A program made the translations under genes and the position numbers. This document shows, piece by piece, positions 1 to 8,879 of a stretch of DNA of 64,000 nt; positions within the stretch are counted from its first letter, which is position 1; each line of letters opens with the position of its first letter. The notes beneath the pieces are model-generated. The model did no database searches, was not told the DNA's origin, and saw nothing but the letters and a program-made list of their open reading frames with translations. The stretch comes from Clostridia bacterium (GTDB lineage Bacteria > Bacillota > Clostridia > Christensenellales > Aristaeellaceae), in contig JAFUOR010000004.1 in assembly GCA_017481825.1 (NCBI GenBank), positions 1-64,000 of the forward strand, read 5' to 3'.

Positions 1-150
1 TCTTTCGTTCGAGCCTTTTGCTCACGGAGAACACCCGACGCCTCTCCGCCCTCTGCTGACATTATCTCACCTCTGAGTCGTGTCAGCAAGTCCTAAAGGA
101 GCGCAGGTCTCCTCTAAAACCTGACTATATCATACAAGGAGGCAACTGCC

Positions 151-1416
151 ATGCAGCGTATTCTCAACGCCATCGAAGCCACCCTTGACGCCGACGTCTC
201 CGCCGCAGAGCTGGCCGAGCTGTCCGGCTATTCCACCTGGCACTTCCTGCACCTGTTCCAGAAGGCCGTCGGTATGCCGCTGAACCGTTACCGCACCCGG
301 CGGCGGCTGACGCATGCCATGTGGCACATCAGCCTGGGCATGAGCATCACCGATGCGGCGCTTCGCTGGGGCTTTGACAGCCATTCCGGCTTTTTCCGCG
401 CCTTTCGCCGGGAATATGGCTGCTCGCCCACGGCTTACATCCGCGAACACCGGGTACGCGAGCCGGTTGTCCCCTGTTTATCAGAGGAGGTATTCAAAAT
501 GCTGACCCACGAACGCTTCAAGGAAGCCCTGGCCCACTGGGGCCTGGATCTGCCCCTGACCCCTGTGACCTACCCCGATTCCGGTGAGATCAGCGAGAGC
601 GCCATGTATGCTGGGGACAGCCTCGTCCTCAAGGCCTACACGGATGATCACGCCTGCCGCCTGGCCATCGCGCTGGCGGATCTACTGCACGATCAGGGCA
701 TCCCCGCTGCGCAGGCGCAGACGCTTCCGGATGGCTCCCGCGCCCTTGCCTTCCACGACATGTGGATCACCCTGTGCCGCCGTGTGCCAGGCAAGCCCCT
801 GCGGGCTGTGAAGCTGCTGGATGCCCCGGAGGAAAGCGGACTGCGCATCGGCGCCGCCCTGGCCAAGCTCCACCTTGCCACCGCCGCGCTGGAGGATCAA
901 TCCTGCGCCGATGACCAGGATTACGCCGCCCATCTGCTGAACTGGGCCATCCCCCGCGCCAGGGAGGCCAGCGCCTTCCCCGCCAACTTCCCCCAGAACT
1001 ATGCCGATCAGGTGCAGCAACTGTGCGATCTTCCCCGCGCGCTCATCCACCGTGACCCGAACCCCTCCAACCTGATTGATACGGCGGCGGGCATTGGCTT
1101 CATCGATTTTGATTTCTCCATCCGCAGCGTGCGCGTCTTCGATCCCTGCTACACCGCCACCGCCGTCCTCTCGGAGACCTACGGTCGCGACGATGTGCCT
1201 TGGGAAACCGCCTGGCCCCTCCTGTGCAGGGCCATCCTGAATGGCTATGACAGCGTCACCCCACTGACGGAGGCTGAATGGAGCTCCGTCCCCACAATGC
1301 TCATCGGCAACGAGCTGCTCTGCCTGGCCGCCTTTGCAGGCAGCAGCAAATTCCGCAGCGTATTTGAGGTCAATCAGCAGATGCTGGGCTGGCTCATTGA
1401 TCATATCCCGGCATAA
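151..1416 (+). CDS. AraC-type HTH fused to APH-like phosphotransferase domain
   Basis: A 421-residue two-domain protein. Residues 1-105 form an AraC/XylS DNA-binding domain with two helix-turn-helix units and the family signature around SITDAALRWGFDSHSGFFRA. From about residue 117 on the sequence is an aminoglycoside phosphotransferase (APH)/choline-kinase-like fold: a catalytic-loop motif HRDPNPSNL near residue 300 (Asp base, Asn metal ligand) and a DFG-like IDFDF near residue 319. The start follows a clear AAGGAGG. The expected roles are DNA binding and ATP-dependent small-molecule phosphorylation; the substrate is unknown. A second ribosome-binding site sits inside the frame exactly at the domain boundary (ATG at 499), so the kinase part may also be made alone. 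AraC fusions to APH are uncommon; the pairing suggests a resistance- or metabolite-sensing regulator, but that is inference. Confidence 0.85.
   Translation: MQRILNAIEATLDADVSAAELAELSGYSTWHFLHLFQKAVGMPLNRYRTRRRLTHAMWHISLGMSITDAALRWGFDSHSGFFRAFRREYGCSPTAYIREHRVREPVVPCLSEEVFKMLTHERFKEALAHWGLDLPLTPVTYPDSGEISESAMYAGDSLVLKAYTDDHACRLAIALADLLHDQGIPAAQAQTLPDGSRALAFHDMWITLCRRVPGKPLRAVKLLDAPEESGLRIGAALAKLHLATAALEDQSCADDQDYAAHLLNWAIPRAREASAFPANFPQNYADQVQQLCDLPRALIHRDPNPSNLIDTAAGIGFIDFDFSIRSVRVFDPCYTATAVLSETYGRDDVPWETAWPLLCRAILNGYDSVTPLTEAEWSSVPTMLIGNELLCLAAFAGSSKFRSVFEVNQQMLGWLIDHIPA
483..501 (+). promoter_or_regulatory. Internal in-frame ribosome-binding site and ATG at domain junction
   Basis: AGAGGAGG at 483-490 is followed 8 bases later by ATG at 499. 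The ATG is in frame with the start at 151 and corresponds to residue 117, just where the AraC domain ends and the APH domain begins. A 305-residue stand-alone kinase could be translated from it. Confidence 0.6.
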
Positions 1417-1454
1417 AAAGCAGCACCCTGTCCCGTCATCAGGGCAGGGTGCTG
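1415..1454 (-). terminator. Rho-independent terminator of the Nudix gene
   Basis: Stem of 10 bp (1421-1430 with 1445-1454) followed on the minus strand by five T. It may also stop transcription from the AraC-APH gene, though the plus side lacks a T tract. Confidence 0.75.
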
Positions 1455-1485
1455 TTCATGTTATGCAGGATGCGCTCCAGAATCA

Positions 1486-2028
1486 TCAGCGGGGACATTC
1501 CACATTTCTCCTGTGCGTGATCGTCCCCCGCTGGTCGCGCAGGGCAAAAAGGAGCGAAATCAGCGACGAATGATAGGGGATGAAACTCCCCTCCCGGATC
1601 ATCTGCTGAATTTCTTCCTCTCCTGCCCATTTGACCGCCTGAACCTCGCTCTCCTGCAGGGTCAGCGCGTTCAGATCCACATCCTGCACGAGGGTGTAGA
1701 TATCATCAAAACCGACGTTGAAGTGGATGGTCAGCTTGGGGCGGTTTCCCGTCAGGTCAATGGGGAGGCCGATCTCCTCCAGCACCTCGCGCTCGGCGGC
1801 GCTCTGGCTGCTGTCCCCCGCCACGGCACTGCCGCCGACGGTCACATCCCACAGGTTCGGCCAGCCTGCCTTGAAGGGCTGGCGCTGCTGGATCAGCATC
1901 TCGCCCCTGCTATTGAAGATCACCACATGCACCACCAGATGGCACAGCCCTTCCGGAACGGGATCGCCGCGCTGCATGGTCAGGCCTGTATTCTGCCGGT
2001 CGGGGGTATAGAGGTTCCAAAGCTCCAT
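1486..2028 (-). CDS. Nudix hydrolase, IPP-isomerase-like subgroup
   Basis: A 180-residue cytoplasmic Nudix protein. The Nudix box spans GSAVAGD...REVLEEIGL and fits G-x5-E-x7-RE-U-x-EE-x-G-U, except that the first Glu is Asp. The opening (LYTPDRQNTG, then EGLCHLVVHVVIFN...LIQQR) resembles the YfcD/isopentenyl-diphosphate isomerase-like subgroup, whose members hydrolyse nucleotide-like pyrophosphates; the substrate here cannot be read from sequence. The start at 2028 (MELWNLY) is chosen because AAGGAGGTG lies 6 bases upstream; an ATG six codons earlier would overlap that site. Single-gene unit with its own promoter and terminator. Confidence 0.88.
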   Translation of the reverse strand: MELWNLYTPDRQNTGLTMQRGDPVPEGLCHLVVHVVIFNSRGEMLIQQRQPFKAGWPNLWDVTVGGSAVAGDSSQSAAEREVLEEIGLPIDLTGNRPKLTIHFNVGFDDIYTLVQDVDLNALTLQESEVQAVKWAGEEEIQQMIREGSFIPYHSSLISLLFALRDQRGTITHRRNVECPR

Positions 2029-2069
2029 GGGAAACACCTCCTTCATCTGTATGTTTGGAAAGGGGTCTT

Positions 2070-2098
2070 ATCATACCACCGCAGCAGCGGAATGTCAA
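2070..2098 (-). promoter_or_regulatory. Sigma-A promoter for the Nudix gene
   Basis: On the minus strand TTGACA, 17 bases, TATGAT; the -10 ends about 40 bases before the ATG. Confidence 0.8.
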
Positions 2099-2107
2099 GC
2101 ACACAGC

Positions 2108-2145
2108 AAAAGCCCTGCCGACACAGAAAGCTGCGCCAGCAGGGC
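2108..2145 (-). terminator. Terminator of the FMN-binding protein gene
   Basis: Inverted repeat GCCCTGC/GCAGGGC (2112-2118 with 2139-2145) followed on the minus strand by TTTT. Confidence 0.65.
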
Positions 2146-2163
2146 CGATGAAACGGAAATGTC

Positions 2164-3516
2164 TTACTTGATGGCGTTGTTGACGGCCTCCACTGCCGCG
2201 GCGGAGGTGCTGGTCGCACCGGACACAACGTCAACGCCCTCACCCAGCACGAAGGGGCCGGTCTTGCCGACGAACTGGCTCAGGAAAGACGCATCAGTGC
2301 CGACCTTCGCGCCGTAATCGGCGTTCTCGCAGGAGGTGTCGATGGTCAGAGAGGCGATGGTGCCATCCTCGTTCAGCACCACATCCGCCGTGATCGTGCC
2401 ATGGAAGCCCGCAGCGGTGCCGATGTTCTTGCCGTCCTCCGCAGGCAGCCAGGTGGTCTGGGTCTTCAGGCCAGCGGCATTGGTGGTCAGCAGCGCCAGA
2501 TCCAGACTGGTGGGAGCTCCATAAGCCGCGCAGTAGCCATCCAGCATGGGATACATACCGGTGGTGTAGTAGGCCTTCACAGCCTCCAGGCCCTCGGCGG
2601 TGGCAATGTACTCGTTCTTGTAGGCCACCAGCTGATCCAGGAAGGACTCGCTCAGGCCCAGCGCGTAATTGTACTTCGTCTCGCCTTCCTGCACAGCGGT
2701 GAAGCGCGCAGCATTGGCCATGGTGGGGGACATGTTCATCAGGAAGGGCGCAGTGACGATGATGCGGGTCGGCACGACCTCGTAGATGACCATCGCGCCG
2801 CTGCTCAGGGAATTGGTGATGTAGCCCAGCTTGCCCGCGCGGATTTCTTCCTCGGTGGTCGCGGCAGCGAAGGTTGCGCTGTAAGCGCCCCAGTTGGAGG
2901 CCAGGGTGGGATAGTACTTATCGAACAGGTTGATCAGCTGATCCTGACCCTCGGCCGTCTCCAGATCGGCAGCGGTGAAAATGCGCACCTCGCCGTCAAA
3001 CTGCACGCCGTAGGAGCAGTAGTAGTTGTAGCCCAGCTCTTCCTCCTCGATGCGCAGCTGACGGCACCAGGAGATGGAGACCTTGGGATTGCGCTGGAAC
3101 TCGATGGTCTTGGTGGTGCCAGCCTCGCTCACGCCCAGCAGGTGGAAGTTATCCACGTCCAGCACCAGCTCCAGGTTGGTGTTGGAGGGCACGTTGTTGT
3201 AGCTGGTAGCCATCTGGTACATCTCGCGGTAGTTGTAGCCGGACTCATCCTGCGCAAAATCAGCGCTGCCCAGATAATGGCCGCCCTTGAGGAACTCCTT
3301 GATGGCCCCTTCCTGCAGCTCGGTGCTCCACTCGATTGCGCCGTAGTTCACGCCGCCGGCCTTGTTGGTGGTGGCGGAGGTGATGGTGTCAGCCTCAAGC
3401 TTCACATAGCCGTTCTCCAGAGCCCAGGCATGGAGCTCTTCTTCAGTCATCTCGGCAACGGCCAGCGTGGGGAGCAGCAGGGCCAGCGTCAGGAGCAGGG
3501 CAAAGATCTTCTTCAT
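2164..3516 (-). CDS. Secreted FMN-binding domain protein
   Basis: A 450-residue exported protein with a Lys-Lys signal peptide ending in AVAE (about residue 21). The last ~80 residues are an FMN_bind domain: GFHGTITADVVLNEDGTI, then GVDVVSGATSTS near 427-438. In NqrC and RnfG the Thr of the SGA(T)-[ST] motif carries covalently bound FMN via ApbE, so an extracytoplasmic flavin redox role is likely. A second TITSATT motif lies just after the signal peptide (residues 44-50) and may mark a degenerate second flavin site. The middle ~300 residues are not recognised. The start at 3516 follows AAGGAGGCATC; the gene stands alone between a promoter and a terminator. No other Rnf/Nqr genes are in the window, so the electron partner is unknown. 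Confidence 0.8.
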   Translation of the reverse strand: MKKIFALLLTLALLLPTLAVAEMTEEELHAWALENGYVKLEADTITSATTNKAGGVNYGAIEWSTELQEGAIKEFLKGGHYLGSADFAQDESGYNYREMYQMATSYNNVPSNTNLELVLDVDNFHLLGVSEAGTTKTIEFQRNPKVSISWCRQLRIEEEELGYNYYCSYGVQFDGEVRIFTAADLETAEGQDQLINLFDKYYPTLASNWGAYSATFAAATTEEEIRAGKLGYITNSLSSGAMVIYEVVPTRIIVTAPFLMNMSPTMANAARFTAVQEGETKYNYALGLSESFLDQLVAYKNEYIATAEGLEAVKAYYTTGMYPMLDGYCAAYGAPTSLDLALLTTNAAGLKTQTTWLPAEDGKNIGTAAGFHGTITADVVLNEDGTIASLTIDTSCENADYGAKVGTDASFLSQFVGKTGPFVLGEGVDVVSGATSTSAAAVEAVNNAIK

Positions 3517-3553
3517 GATGGATGCCTCCTTATACGGTTTTATCGTTATGATA

Positions 3554-3582
3554 ATTGTAGCATCACACATGTTTTGTGTCAA
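3554..3582 (-). promoter_or_regulatory. Sigma-A promoter for the FMN-binding protein
   Basis: Minus strand TTGACA, 17-base spacer, TACAAT, about 40 bases upstream of the ATG. Confidence 0.82.
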
Positions 3583-3619
3583 TGGATGCGCGTACGGAAT
3601 GAACGCATGTGTTCATAAT

Positions 3620-3661
3620 AAAAGCCCCATGGAGAGGATCTGAACAGATGCCTCCATGGGG
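3620..3661 (-). terminator. Terminator downstream of the SGNH esterase
   Basis: Ten-bp stem CCCCATGGAG/CTCCATGGGG (3625-3634 with 3652-3661) followed on the minus strand by CTTTTATT. Confidence 0.75.
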
Positions 3662-3673
3662 TGAATGATGCCT

Positions 3674-4810
3674 TTACCAGCCCATCAGCTGGCGAATTTC
3701 CGCCGTGAGCTTTTCAGCGGCCTTATCATGGGTTCTCTGGGTGGGATGCCAGTCCGCCGCGTAGCCATCAGAAGCCAGCTGAACGCTGAACCTCATGCAG
3801 GCGATGTTGGTATCGCCGGTTTCGGCCGAATAGGCGTCCACAGCCTTCTCCACCTGCGGATAGAGGCGGTCACCCATGACGCCCAGCGTACAGAGTATCT
3901 TCGCCTGGGGATTGTTCTGGCGGATGACCTTGAGGAATTCCACATAGGCCGCGCGGTATTCCTCCTGGCGGTCTGCGTGGTCAAGGGTGTAGGAATCGTC
4001 GTTCGTGCCCAGGTTCACCACGATCAGGTCGGGTACATAGGCCGAGAAGTCCCACTTGACGGACGCAGCGATCTTCTTCTGATACGTCCCGTAGGAGAAA
4101 CCCAGCTTGGTGTAGAACTGCGGGATGGTCTGGGCGGTGATCTTCTCCTCGCCCGTAGCGGTATAGCCGGAAATAATGCCGTAGCCGCTGATGGAGACCA
4201 TGCTGTAATCCGCATCAAGGGCAGCGGCGGTCTTGTAGGCGTAGGCCTTCGTGACATCCTCCGTGCCGGTGACGAAGTGGTGCTCCGCGACCTCGTCATC
4301 CACACCGTAACCGCAGGTGATGGAGTCACCGATGAATTCGATCTTCCGTGCCTTTTCAGGCGTGGGATGGATGGGCGCGTCGGTGGTGATACCCTTGATG
4401 CCGCAGGTGGACATGGCAGTTTCCGACAGCTTCACGATGCGCACGGTCACATCCTGCGCATCGTCGCTCTCAAAGACGGTGTAGGTCTTCTCCTTCGCAT
4501 CGATCATATCATCAACCGTACGCTCGCCGTTCACATAGATGGCAATGCGCACCTGATTGGCCTCGTTGTTGGCCTTGGCAGCATTCACGTCGCCGCCGAT
4601 GGTGACGGAGCAATACCTGCCATGGAAGGCGAACTCCGCGCCGGAGCCAGAGAAGGCCAGCCAAAGGGAGTCCTCCAGCATATGCGTGCGTCCAAGGGGC
4701 TTGACGTGATCCCAGGTGGGGACGATGGTTTGCATGGTCGTATCCTCTCCGTATGCAGTGATGGTGGTAAGCAGCAAAAATGCCAGCAGCAGGGAAATGA
4801 AGCGTTTCAT
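3674..4810 (-). CDS. Secreted SGNH/GDSL esterase, CE2-like (acetyl xylan esterase type)
   Basis: A 378-residue exported esterase. A signal peptide (residues 1-21) is followed by a ~120-residue beta-rich domain (jelly-roll of CE2 esterases) and an SGNH hydrolase domain. Visible blocks are FIGDSITCGYG (nucleophile Ser163), NLGTND (oxyanion Asn) and DWHPT near residue 353 (catalytic His). This two-domain layout matches carbohydrate esterase family 2, which removes acetyl groups from xylan or mannan. The start at 4810 follows AAGGAGG, which lies only 10 bases beyond the malic enzyme stop, so both are probably on one transcript. The likely job is to deacetylate plant polysaccharide for the GH43 enzymes elsewhere in the window; the substrate is inferred from family only. 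Confidence 0.82.
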   Translation of the reverse strand: MKRFISLLLAFLLLTTITAYGEDTTMQTIVPTWDHVKPLGRTHMLEDSLWLAFSGSGAEFAFHGRYCSVTIGGDVNAAKANNEANQVRIAIYVNGERTVDDMIDAKEKTYTVFESDDAQDVTVRIVKLSETAMSTCGIKGITTDAPIHPTPEKARKIEFIGDSITCGYGVDDEVAEHHFVTGTEDVTKAYAYKTAAALDADYSMVSISGYGIISGYTATGEEKITAQTIPQFYTKLGFSYGTYQKKIAASVKWDFSAYVPDLIVVNLGTNDDSYTLDHADRQEEYRAAYVEFLKVIRQNNPQAKILCTLGVMGDRLYPQVEKAVDAYSAETGDTNIACMRFSVQLASDGYAADWHPTQRTHDKAAEKLTAEIRQLMGW

Positions 4811-4820
4811 GGGCGCCTCC

Positions 4821-5999
4821 TTACTGATCCAGTCTGGATACGCCCTGGCGCTTGGCGCAGTCCTTCACGGCCTCCGCCACAGCAGCGGCAACCCGCTTGT
4901 CAAAAGCGCCGGGAATGATGTAATCCTCTCGCAGCTCCTCCTCCGTGACGATGGCCGCGATGGCACGGGCGGCGGTGAGCTTCATCTCCTCGGTGATATC
5001 CGTAGCCTGCGCATCCAGCGCGCCGCGGAAGATACCGGGGAAAACCAGCACGTTGTTGATCTGGTTGGGATAATCACTGCGTCCGGTGGCAATGACCCGC
5101 GCACCGCCCCTGGCAGCCTCCTCGGGCATGATCTCGGGCGTCGGGTTGGCCATGGCAAAGACGATTGCATCCCTGGCCATGGCGGAGACCATCTCCGCCG
5201 TCATCACACCGGGCGCAGACACGCCGATGAACACGTCCTTGCCCTTGATGATGTCCGCCAGCACGCCGCGCTCGCCCAGCTTATTGGTGACCTCGGCCAT
5301 GGCGCGCTGAGCAGGATTGAGCCAATCCTCCTCCACGCTCACCGCCCCCTTTTTATCCACCAGCACGATGTTGCCTGCACCAAAGAGCATCAGGAGCTTG
5401 GCGATGCTGATGCCCGCGCTGCCTGCACCATTGATAACGATGCTCACGTCCTCCATCTTCTTGCCCACCAGCTTGAGAGCGTTGAGGAGGCCTGCGGACA
5501 CCACGATGGCCGTGCCATGCTGATCATCATGGAAGACGGGAATATCGAGTTCCTCCTTCAGACGGCGCTCAATTTCAAAGCAGCGGGGTGCGGAGATATC
5601 CTCCAGGTTGATGCCGCCGAAGGTGGGCGCAAGGTACTTGACCGTCCTGACGATCTCGTTCACATCCTTGGTGGCAAGGCAGATGGGGAATGCGTCCACA
5701 TCGGCAAATTCCTTGAACAGGATAGCCTTGCCCTCCATGACGGGCATTGCTGCCTCCGGGCCGATATCGCCCAGACCCAGCACCGCCGTGCCATCGGACA
5801 CCACCGCCACCAGATTGCCCTTGGCGGTGTAGCGGTACACATCCTTGGGATTTTGGCAGATGCGGCGGCAGGGCTCCGCCACGCCGGGGGTGTAGGCGGT
5901 GGAAAGGTCGTCGCGGTTTTCTACCTTCACCTTGCTGGTAACACCGACCTTGCCGTGGTTCTTTTCATGCAATTCAAGGGCAAGCTGGTTGTAATCCAT
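4821..5999 (-). CDS. NAD(P)-dependent malic enzyme (oxaloacetate-decarboxylating)
   Basis: A 392-residue short-form bacterial malic enzyme converting malate to pyruvate and CO2 with reduction of NAD(P)+. Family marks include [11 protein letters not shown] near the N-terminus, the metal-binding [11 protein letters not shown], and the Rossmann motif [14 protein letters not shown]; length is normal for the ~390-aa class. The start at 5999 ([12 protein letters not shown]) follows AGAAGGAGCGC, whereas an upstream in-frame ATG at 6032 has no good ribosome-binding site. It precedes the CE2-like esterase by 10 bases. With aconitase at 24.9 kb it belongs to central C4/C6 acid metabolism. Cofactor preference cannot be decided from sequence by eye. 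Confidence 0.93.
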   Translation of the reverse strand: MDYNQLALELHEKNHGKVGVTSKVKVENRDDLSTAYTPGVAEPCRRICQNPKDVYRYTAKGNLVAVVSDGTAVLGLGDIGPEAAMPVMEGKAILFKEFADVDAFPICLATKDVNEIVRTVKYLAPTFGGINLEDISAPRCFEIERRLKEELDIPVFHDDQHGTAIVVSAGLLNALKLVGKKMEDVSIVINGAGSAGISIAKLLMLFGAGNIVLVDKKGAVSVEEDWLNPAQRAMAEVTNKLGERGVLADIIKGKDVFIGVSAPGVMTAEMVSAMARDAIVFAMANPTPEIMPEEAARGGARVIATGRSDYPNQINNVLVFPGIFRGALDAQATDITEEMKLTAARAIAAIVTEEELREDYIIPGAFDKRVAAAVAEAVKDCAKRQGVSRLDQ

Positions 6000-6016
6000 A
6001 GACAGCGCTCCTTCTA

Positions 6017-6046
6017 AAACGCCGCTGCCCAAAGACGGACAGCGGC
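6017..6046 (-). terminator. Hairpin with short T run upstream of malic enzyme
   Basis: GCCGCTG/CAGCGGC (6021-6027 with 6040-6046) followed on the minus strand by TTTT. It lies between leuS and the malic enzyme ribosome-binding site, so it could end leuS transcription or act as a leader attenuator. The rest of the 6000-6157 gap has another GC-rich hairpin (about 6133-6157) and no convincing promoter. Confidence 0.5.
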
Positions 6047-6157
6047 CATATAACTCTCACGCGGGCACACTCCAAGCGAAAGCGCGCAGCTTCATCGTGA
6101 GATGGGAGGCTCAGGGGCGGGGCGCCCCCAAGCGGGACTCAGAAACACAGTCCCTGG

Positions 6158-8578
6158 TTATTTCGCAATAAAGTTCACCAGACGGCCGGGCACGAAGATG
6201 ACCTTCATGACGGTCTTACCAGCGAGAATCTTCTGCACCTCGGGATGGTTGACGAGTTCCTTCTCGGCGGTTTCCTTCGTCATGTCAGCGGGGATCATGA
6301 TGCGGCCGCGGATCTTGCCCGCCACCTGCACCGCAATCTCGACCTCGGTCTTGACCAGCGCAGCCTCGTCCCACACGGGCCAGGGTTCATGATGGATGCC
6401 TGCCGTGCCAAGGCCCTGCAGCTCCCACATTTCCTCGGTGATATGGGGCGCAACGGGGTTGAGCAGCTTCATCAGCGTGGCCAACTCGCCCTTGGTGACG
6501 GAAGTAGCGGCGACCATCTCATTCACCAGCGTCATCATGGCGGCGATAGCGGTGTTGAACTTCATGGCCTCGTAGTCAAGGGTGACCTTCTTGATAGTCT
6601 CGTGCATGATGGTGCGCAGCTTGTCGGAATACGCCATGGTATCCACAACATTTTCCTGCAGCCTCCACACGCGGTCGAGGAAGCGGCGGCAGCCCTTGGC
6701 GCTCTTGGTGGACCACGGAATCGCCTGATCGAAGGCGCCCATGAACATCTCATACACACGGAAGGCGTCCGCGCCGATCTCGTCGATGATATCGTCGGGA
6801 TTGATGACATTGCCGCGGCTCTTGGACATCTTCTCGCCGTTTTCGCCCAGGATCATGCCGTGGCTTGTGCGCTTCTGGTAGGGTTCGGGCGCGGAGATGG
6901 CGCCGATATCATGCAGGAACAGGTGCCAGAAGCGGGAATAGAGCAGATGCAGCGTGGTGTGCTCCATGCCGCCGTTGTACCAGTCAACGGGCATCCAGTA
7001 ATCGAGGGCTTCCTTACTGCCGATACCACAGGTCGCCTTCGGATCGCAATAGCGCATGAAGTACCAGGAGGAACCGGCCCACTGGGGCATGGTATCCGTC
7101 TCACGCTTGGCCGCGCCGCCGCAGCAGGGGCAGGTGGTGTTGACCCAGTCGGTCATGACGGACAGGGGGGACTCACCGGAATCGGTGGGCTCGTAATTAT
7201 CCACCATGGGCAGCGTGATGGGCAGCTGATCCTCCGGCACAGGCACGATGCCGCACTTGTCGCAGTGCACCACCGGGATGGGCTCGCCCCAGTAGCGCTG
7301 ACGGCTGAACACCCAGTCGCGCAGCTTGTAGTTGACCTTCTTCTCGCCTACGCCCATTTCAGTCAGTTTCTCGATGATAGCCTCCTTCGCCTGGGCAACG
7401 GTCATGCCGTTGAGGAAGTCGGAGTTGACCATGATGCCGTCCTGAATATCGGTGTAGGCTTCCTTCTGGATATCACCGCCAGCCACGACCTCGACCATGG
7501 GCAGGCCGAACTTGGTCGCAAATTCCCAGTCGCGGGTATCATGGGCCGGAACAGCCATGATCGCGCCGGTGCCGTAGGACATGAGGACATAGTCGGAAAG
7601 CCAGATCGGAATCTCCTTGCCATTCACAGGATTGACGGCACGAACACCCTCAATCTGCACGCCGGTCTTGTCCTTGGCCAGCTCTGCACGCTCAAAGTCA
7701 GACTTCTTTGCCGCCTCGTCGCGGTAGGCTACGCAATCGGCATAGTTGGTGATCTGATCCTTGAGTTTCTCAATCAGCGGATGCTCGGGAGACAGCACCA
7801 TGTAGGTCGCGCCAAAGAGCGTATCGGGGCGGGTGGTAAAGATGCGTACCTGCTCACCCTCCGCAGTCAGCTTGAAATCGACCTCCGCGCCGATGGAGCG
7901 GCCAATCCAGTTGCGCTGCTGAATCTTGACCTTCTCAATGAAATCAACGGTATCCAGGCCATCGAGCAGCTTCTGGGCATAGTCGGTAATCTTGAGCATC
8001 CACTGCTTCTTGACCTTACGGATGACCTGCGAGCCGCAGCGCTCGCACACGCCGCCCACGACCTCCTCATTGGCCAGACCGCACTTGCAGGAGGTGCACC
8101 AGTTGATGGGCATCTCGCTCTTATAGGCCAGGCCATGCTTGAACAGCTGGAGGAATATCCACTGGGTCCAGCGGTAGTAGTTGGGATCGGTGGTATCGAC
8201 CTCGCGGGTGTAGTCAAAGGACACGCCCGTACGCTTGAGCTGCGTGCGGAAGTGGTCGATGTTCTGCCTGGTCACGATGGCAGGATGCACCTTGTTCTTG
8301 ATGGCAAAGTTCTCCGTAGGCAGGCCAAACGCATCCCAGCCGATGGGGAAGAGCACGTTGTAGCCCTCCATGCGGCGCTTGCGGGCAATGATGTCCATGG
8401 CTGTGTTGGAGCGGGGATGGCCCACGTGCAGGCCATGTCCGGAGGGATAGGGGAACTCAATCAGGCCGTAGAACTTGGGCTTGGAGTAGTCGGTGGTCGC
8501 CTCAAAGGCGTGGGTGTCCTCCCAGATCTTCTGCCATTTCGGCTCGATCTCTGCGGGAATGTAAGGCTTGATGTCCAT
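6158..8578 (-). CDS. leuS: Leucyl-tRNA synthetase
   Basis: An 806-residue class I aminoacyl-tRNA synthetase that charges tRNA-Leu in the cytoplasm. Signatures: the HIGH motif appears as PYPSGHGLHVGH (about residue 40-50), a Cys-rich zinc-like insert (CTSCKCGLANEEV...CERCG), the CP1 editing domain with TRPDTLFGATYMVL, and KMSKSRGNV (KMSKS loop). The C-terminus ends with the usual KIRGRIMIP...EKELVNHPEVQKILAGK region. The start at 8578 (MDIKPYIPAEIEPKWQKIW) is the conserved LeuRS N-terminus; the 86 codons read in frame upstream belong to the T-box leader. Regulated by a T-box and a near-consensus promoter. Confidence 0.98.
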   Translation of the reverse strand: MDIKPYIPAEIEPKWQKIWEDTHAFEATTDYSKPKFYGLIEFPYPSGHGLHVGHPRSNTAMDIIARKRRMEGYNVLFPIGWDAFGLPTENFAIKNKVHPAIVTRQNIDHFRTQLKRTGVSFDYTREVDTTDPNYYRWTQWIFLQLFKHGLAYKSEMPINWCTSCKCGLANEEVVGGVCERCGSQVIRKVKKQWMLKITDYAQKLLDGLDTVDFIEKVKIQQRNWIGRSIGAEVDFKLTAEGEQVRIFTTRPDTLFGATYMVLSPEHPLIEKLKDQITNYADCVAYRDEAAKKSDFERAELAKDKTGVQIEGVRAVNPVNGKEIPIWLSDYVLMSYGTGAIMAVPAHDTRDWEFATKFGLPMVEVVAGGDIQKEAYTDIQDGIMVNSDFLNGMTVAQAKEAIIEKLTEMGVGEKKVNYKLRDWVFSRQRYWGEPIPVVHCDKCGIVPVPEDQLPITLPMVDNYEPTDSGESPLSVMTDWVNTTCPCCGGAAKRETDTMPQWAGSSWYFMRYCDPKATCGIGSKEALDYWMPVDWYNGGMEHTTLHLLYSRFWHLFLHDIGAISAPEPYQKRTSHGMILGENGEKMSKSRGNVINPDDIIDEIGADAFRVYEMFMGAFDQAIPWSTKSAKGCRRFLDRVWRLQENVVDTMAYSDKLRTIMHETIKKVTLDYEAMKFNTAIAAMMTLVNEMVAATSVTKGELATLMKLLNPVAPHITEEMWELQGLGTAGIHHEPWPVWDEAALVKTEVEIAVQVAGKIRGRIMIPADMTKETAEKELVNHPEVQKILAGKTVMKVIFVPGRLVNFIAK

Positions 8579-8615
8579 GCTTGCTTGCCTCCCTGATGTC
8601 GTTGTTGACGGGGAA

Positions 8616-8846
8616 AAGAAAAACGCTTCGCCCCTGCAAAAAACGCAAAGACGAAGCGTGTGCTTCGCGGTACCACTCTGCTTGCCCGGAATCCGGGCCA
8701 CTCTTGCGCGTAACGTGCGCCAGGCGCCGGCATGTGCCGGTATCACTCCCGGGCGAGCGGCTGTTCTCTGCCTGTCCGCGCTCACACCAGCCGCGCGGCT
8801 CTCTGCATCAGGCGTCGGAACGGCGTTCCCGTTCATCGTGATGATT
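8616..8846 (-). promoter_or_regulatory. T-box leader of leuS with terminator/antiterminator
   Basis: On the minus strand the leader holds an AGAGAG element after the 5' end, the conserved T-box core AGTGGTACCGCG (about 8666-8678), and a terminator with stem ACGCTTCG/CGAAGCGT (8652-8659 with 8623-8630) followed by TTTTTCTTTT. This is the order expected of a transcriptional T-box: uncharged tRNA-Leu pairs with the core and prevents terminator formation. CTC triplets occur in the presumed stem I, but I could not fix the specifier codon by eye. Confidence 0.85.
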
Positions 8847-8850
8847 TTTG

Positions 8851-8879
8851 ATTATAGCACTTTTGCTTCTGATTGTAAA
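8851..8879 (-). promoter_or_regulatory. Sigma-A promoter of leuS
   Basis: Minus strand TTTACA, 17 bases, TATAAT, directly upstream of the T-box leader. Confidence 0.88.

Noticed and set aside
1..150. Possible structured RNA or end of a preceding gene at the window edge
   Set aside because: Only weak inverted repeats (GCTGACA/TGTCAGC near 55-92) and no conserved RNA motif or reading frame with support.
1513..2151. Long plus-strand open frame opposite the Nudix gene
   Set aside because: It lies antisense to a gene with a Nudix box, promoter and terminator; composition looks like a shadow frame (His/Gln/Gly/Val-rich).
8579..8836. N-terminal extension of leuS by 86 codons
   Set aside because: The extra codons coincide with the T-box leader and terminator; the conserved LeuRS start is at 8578.
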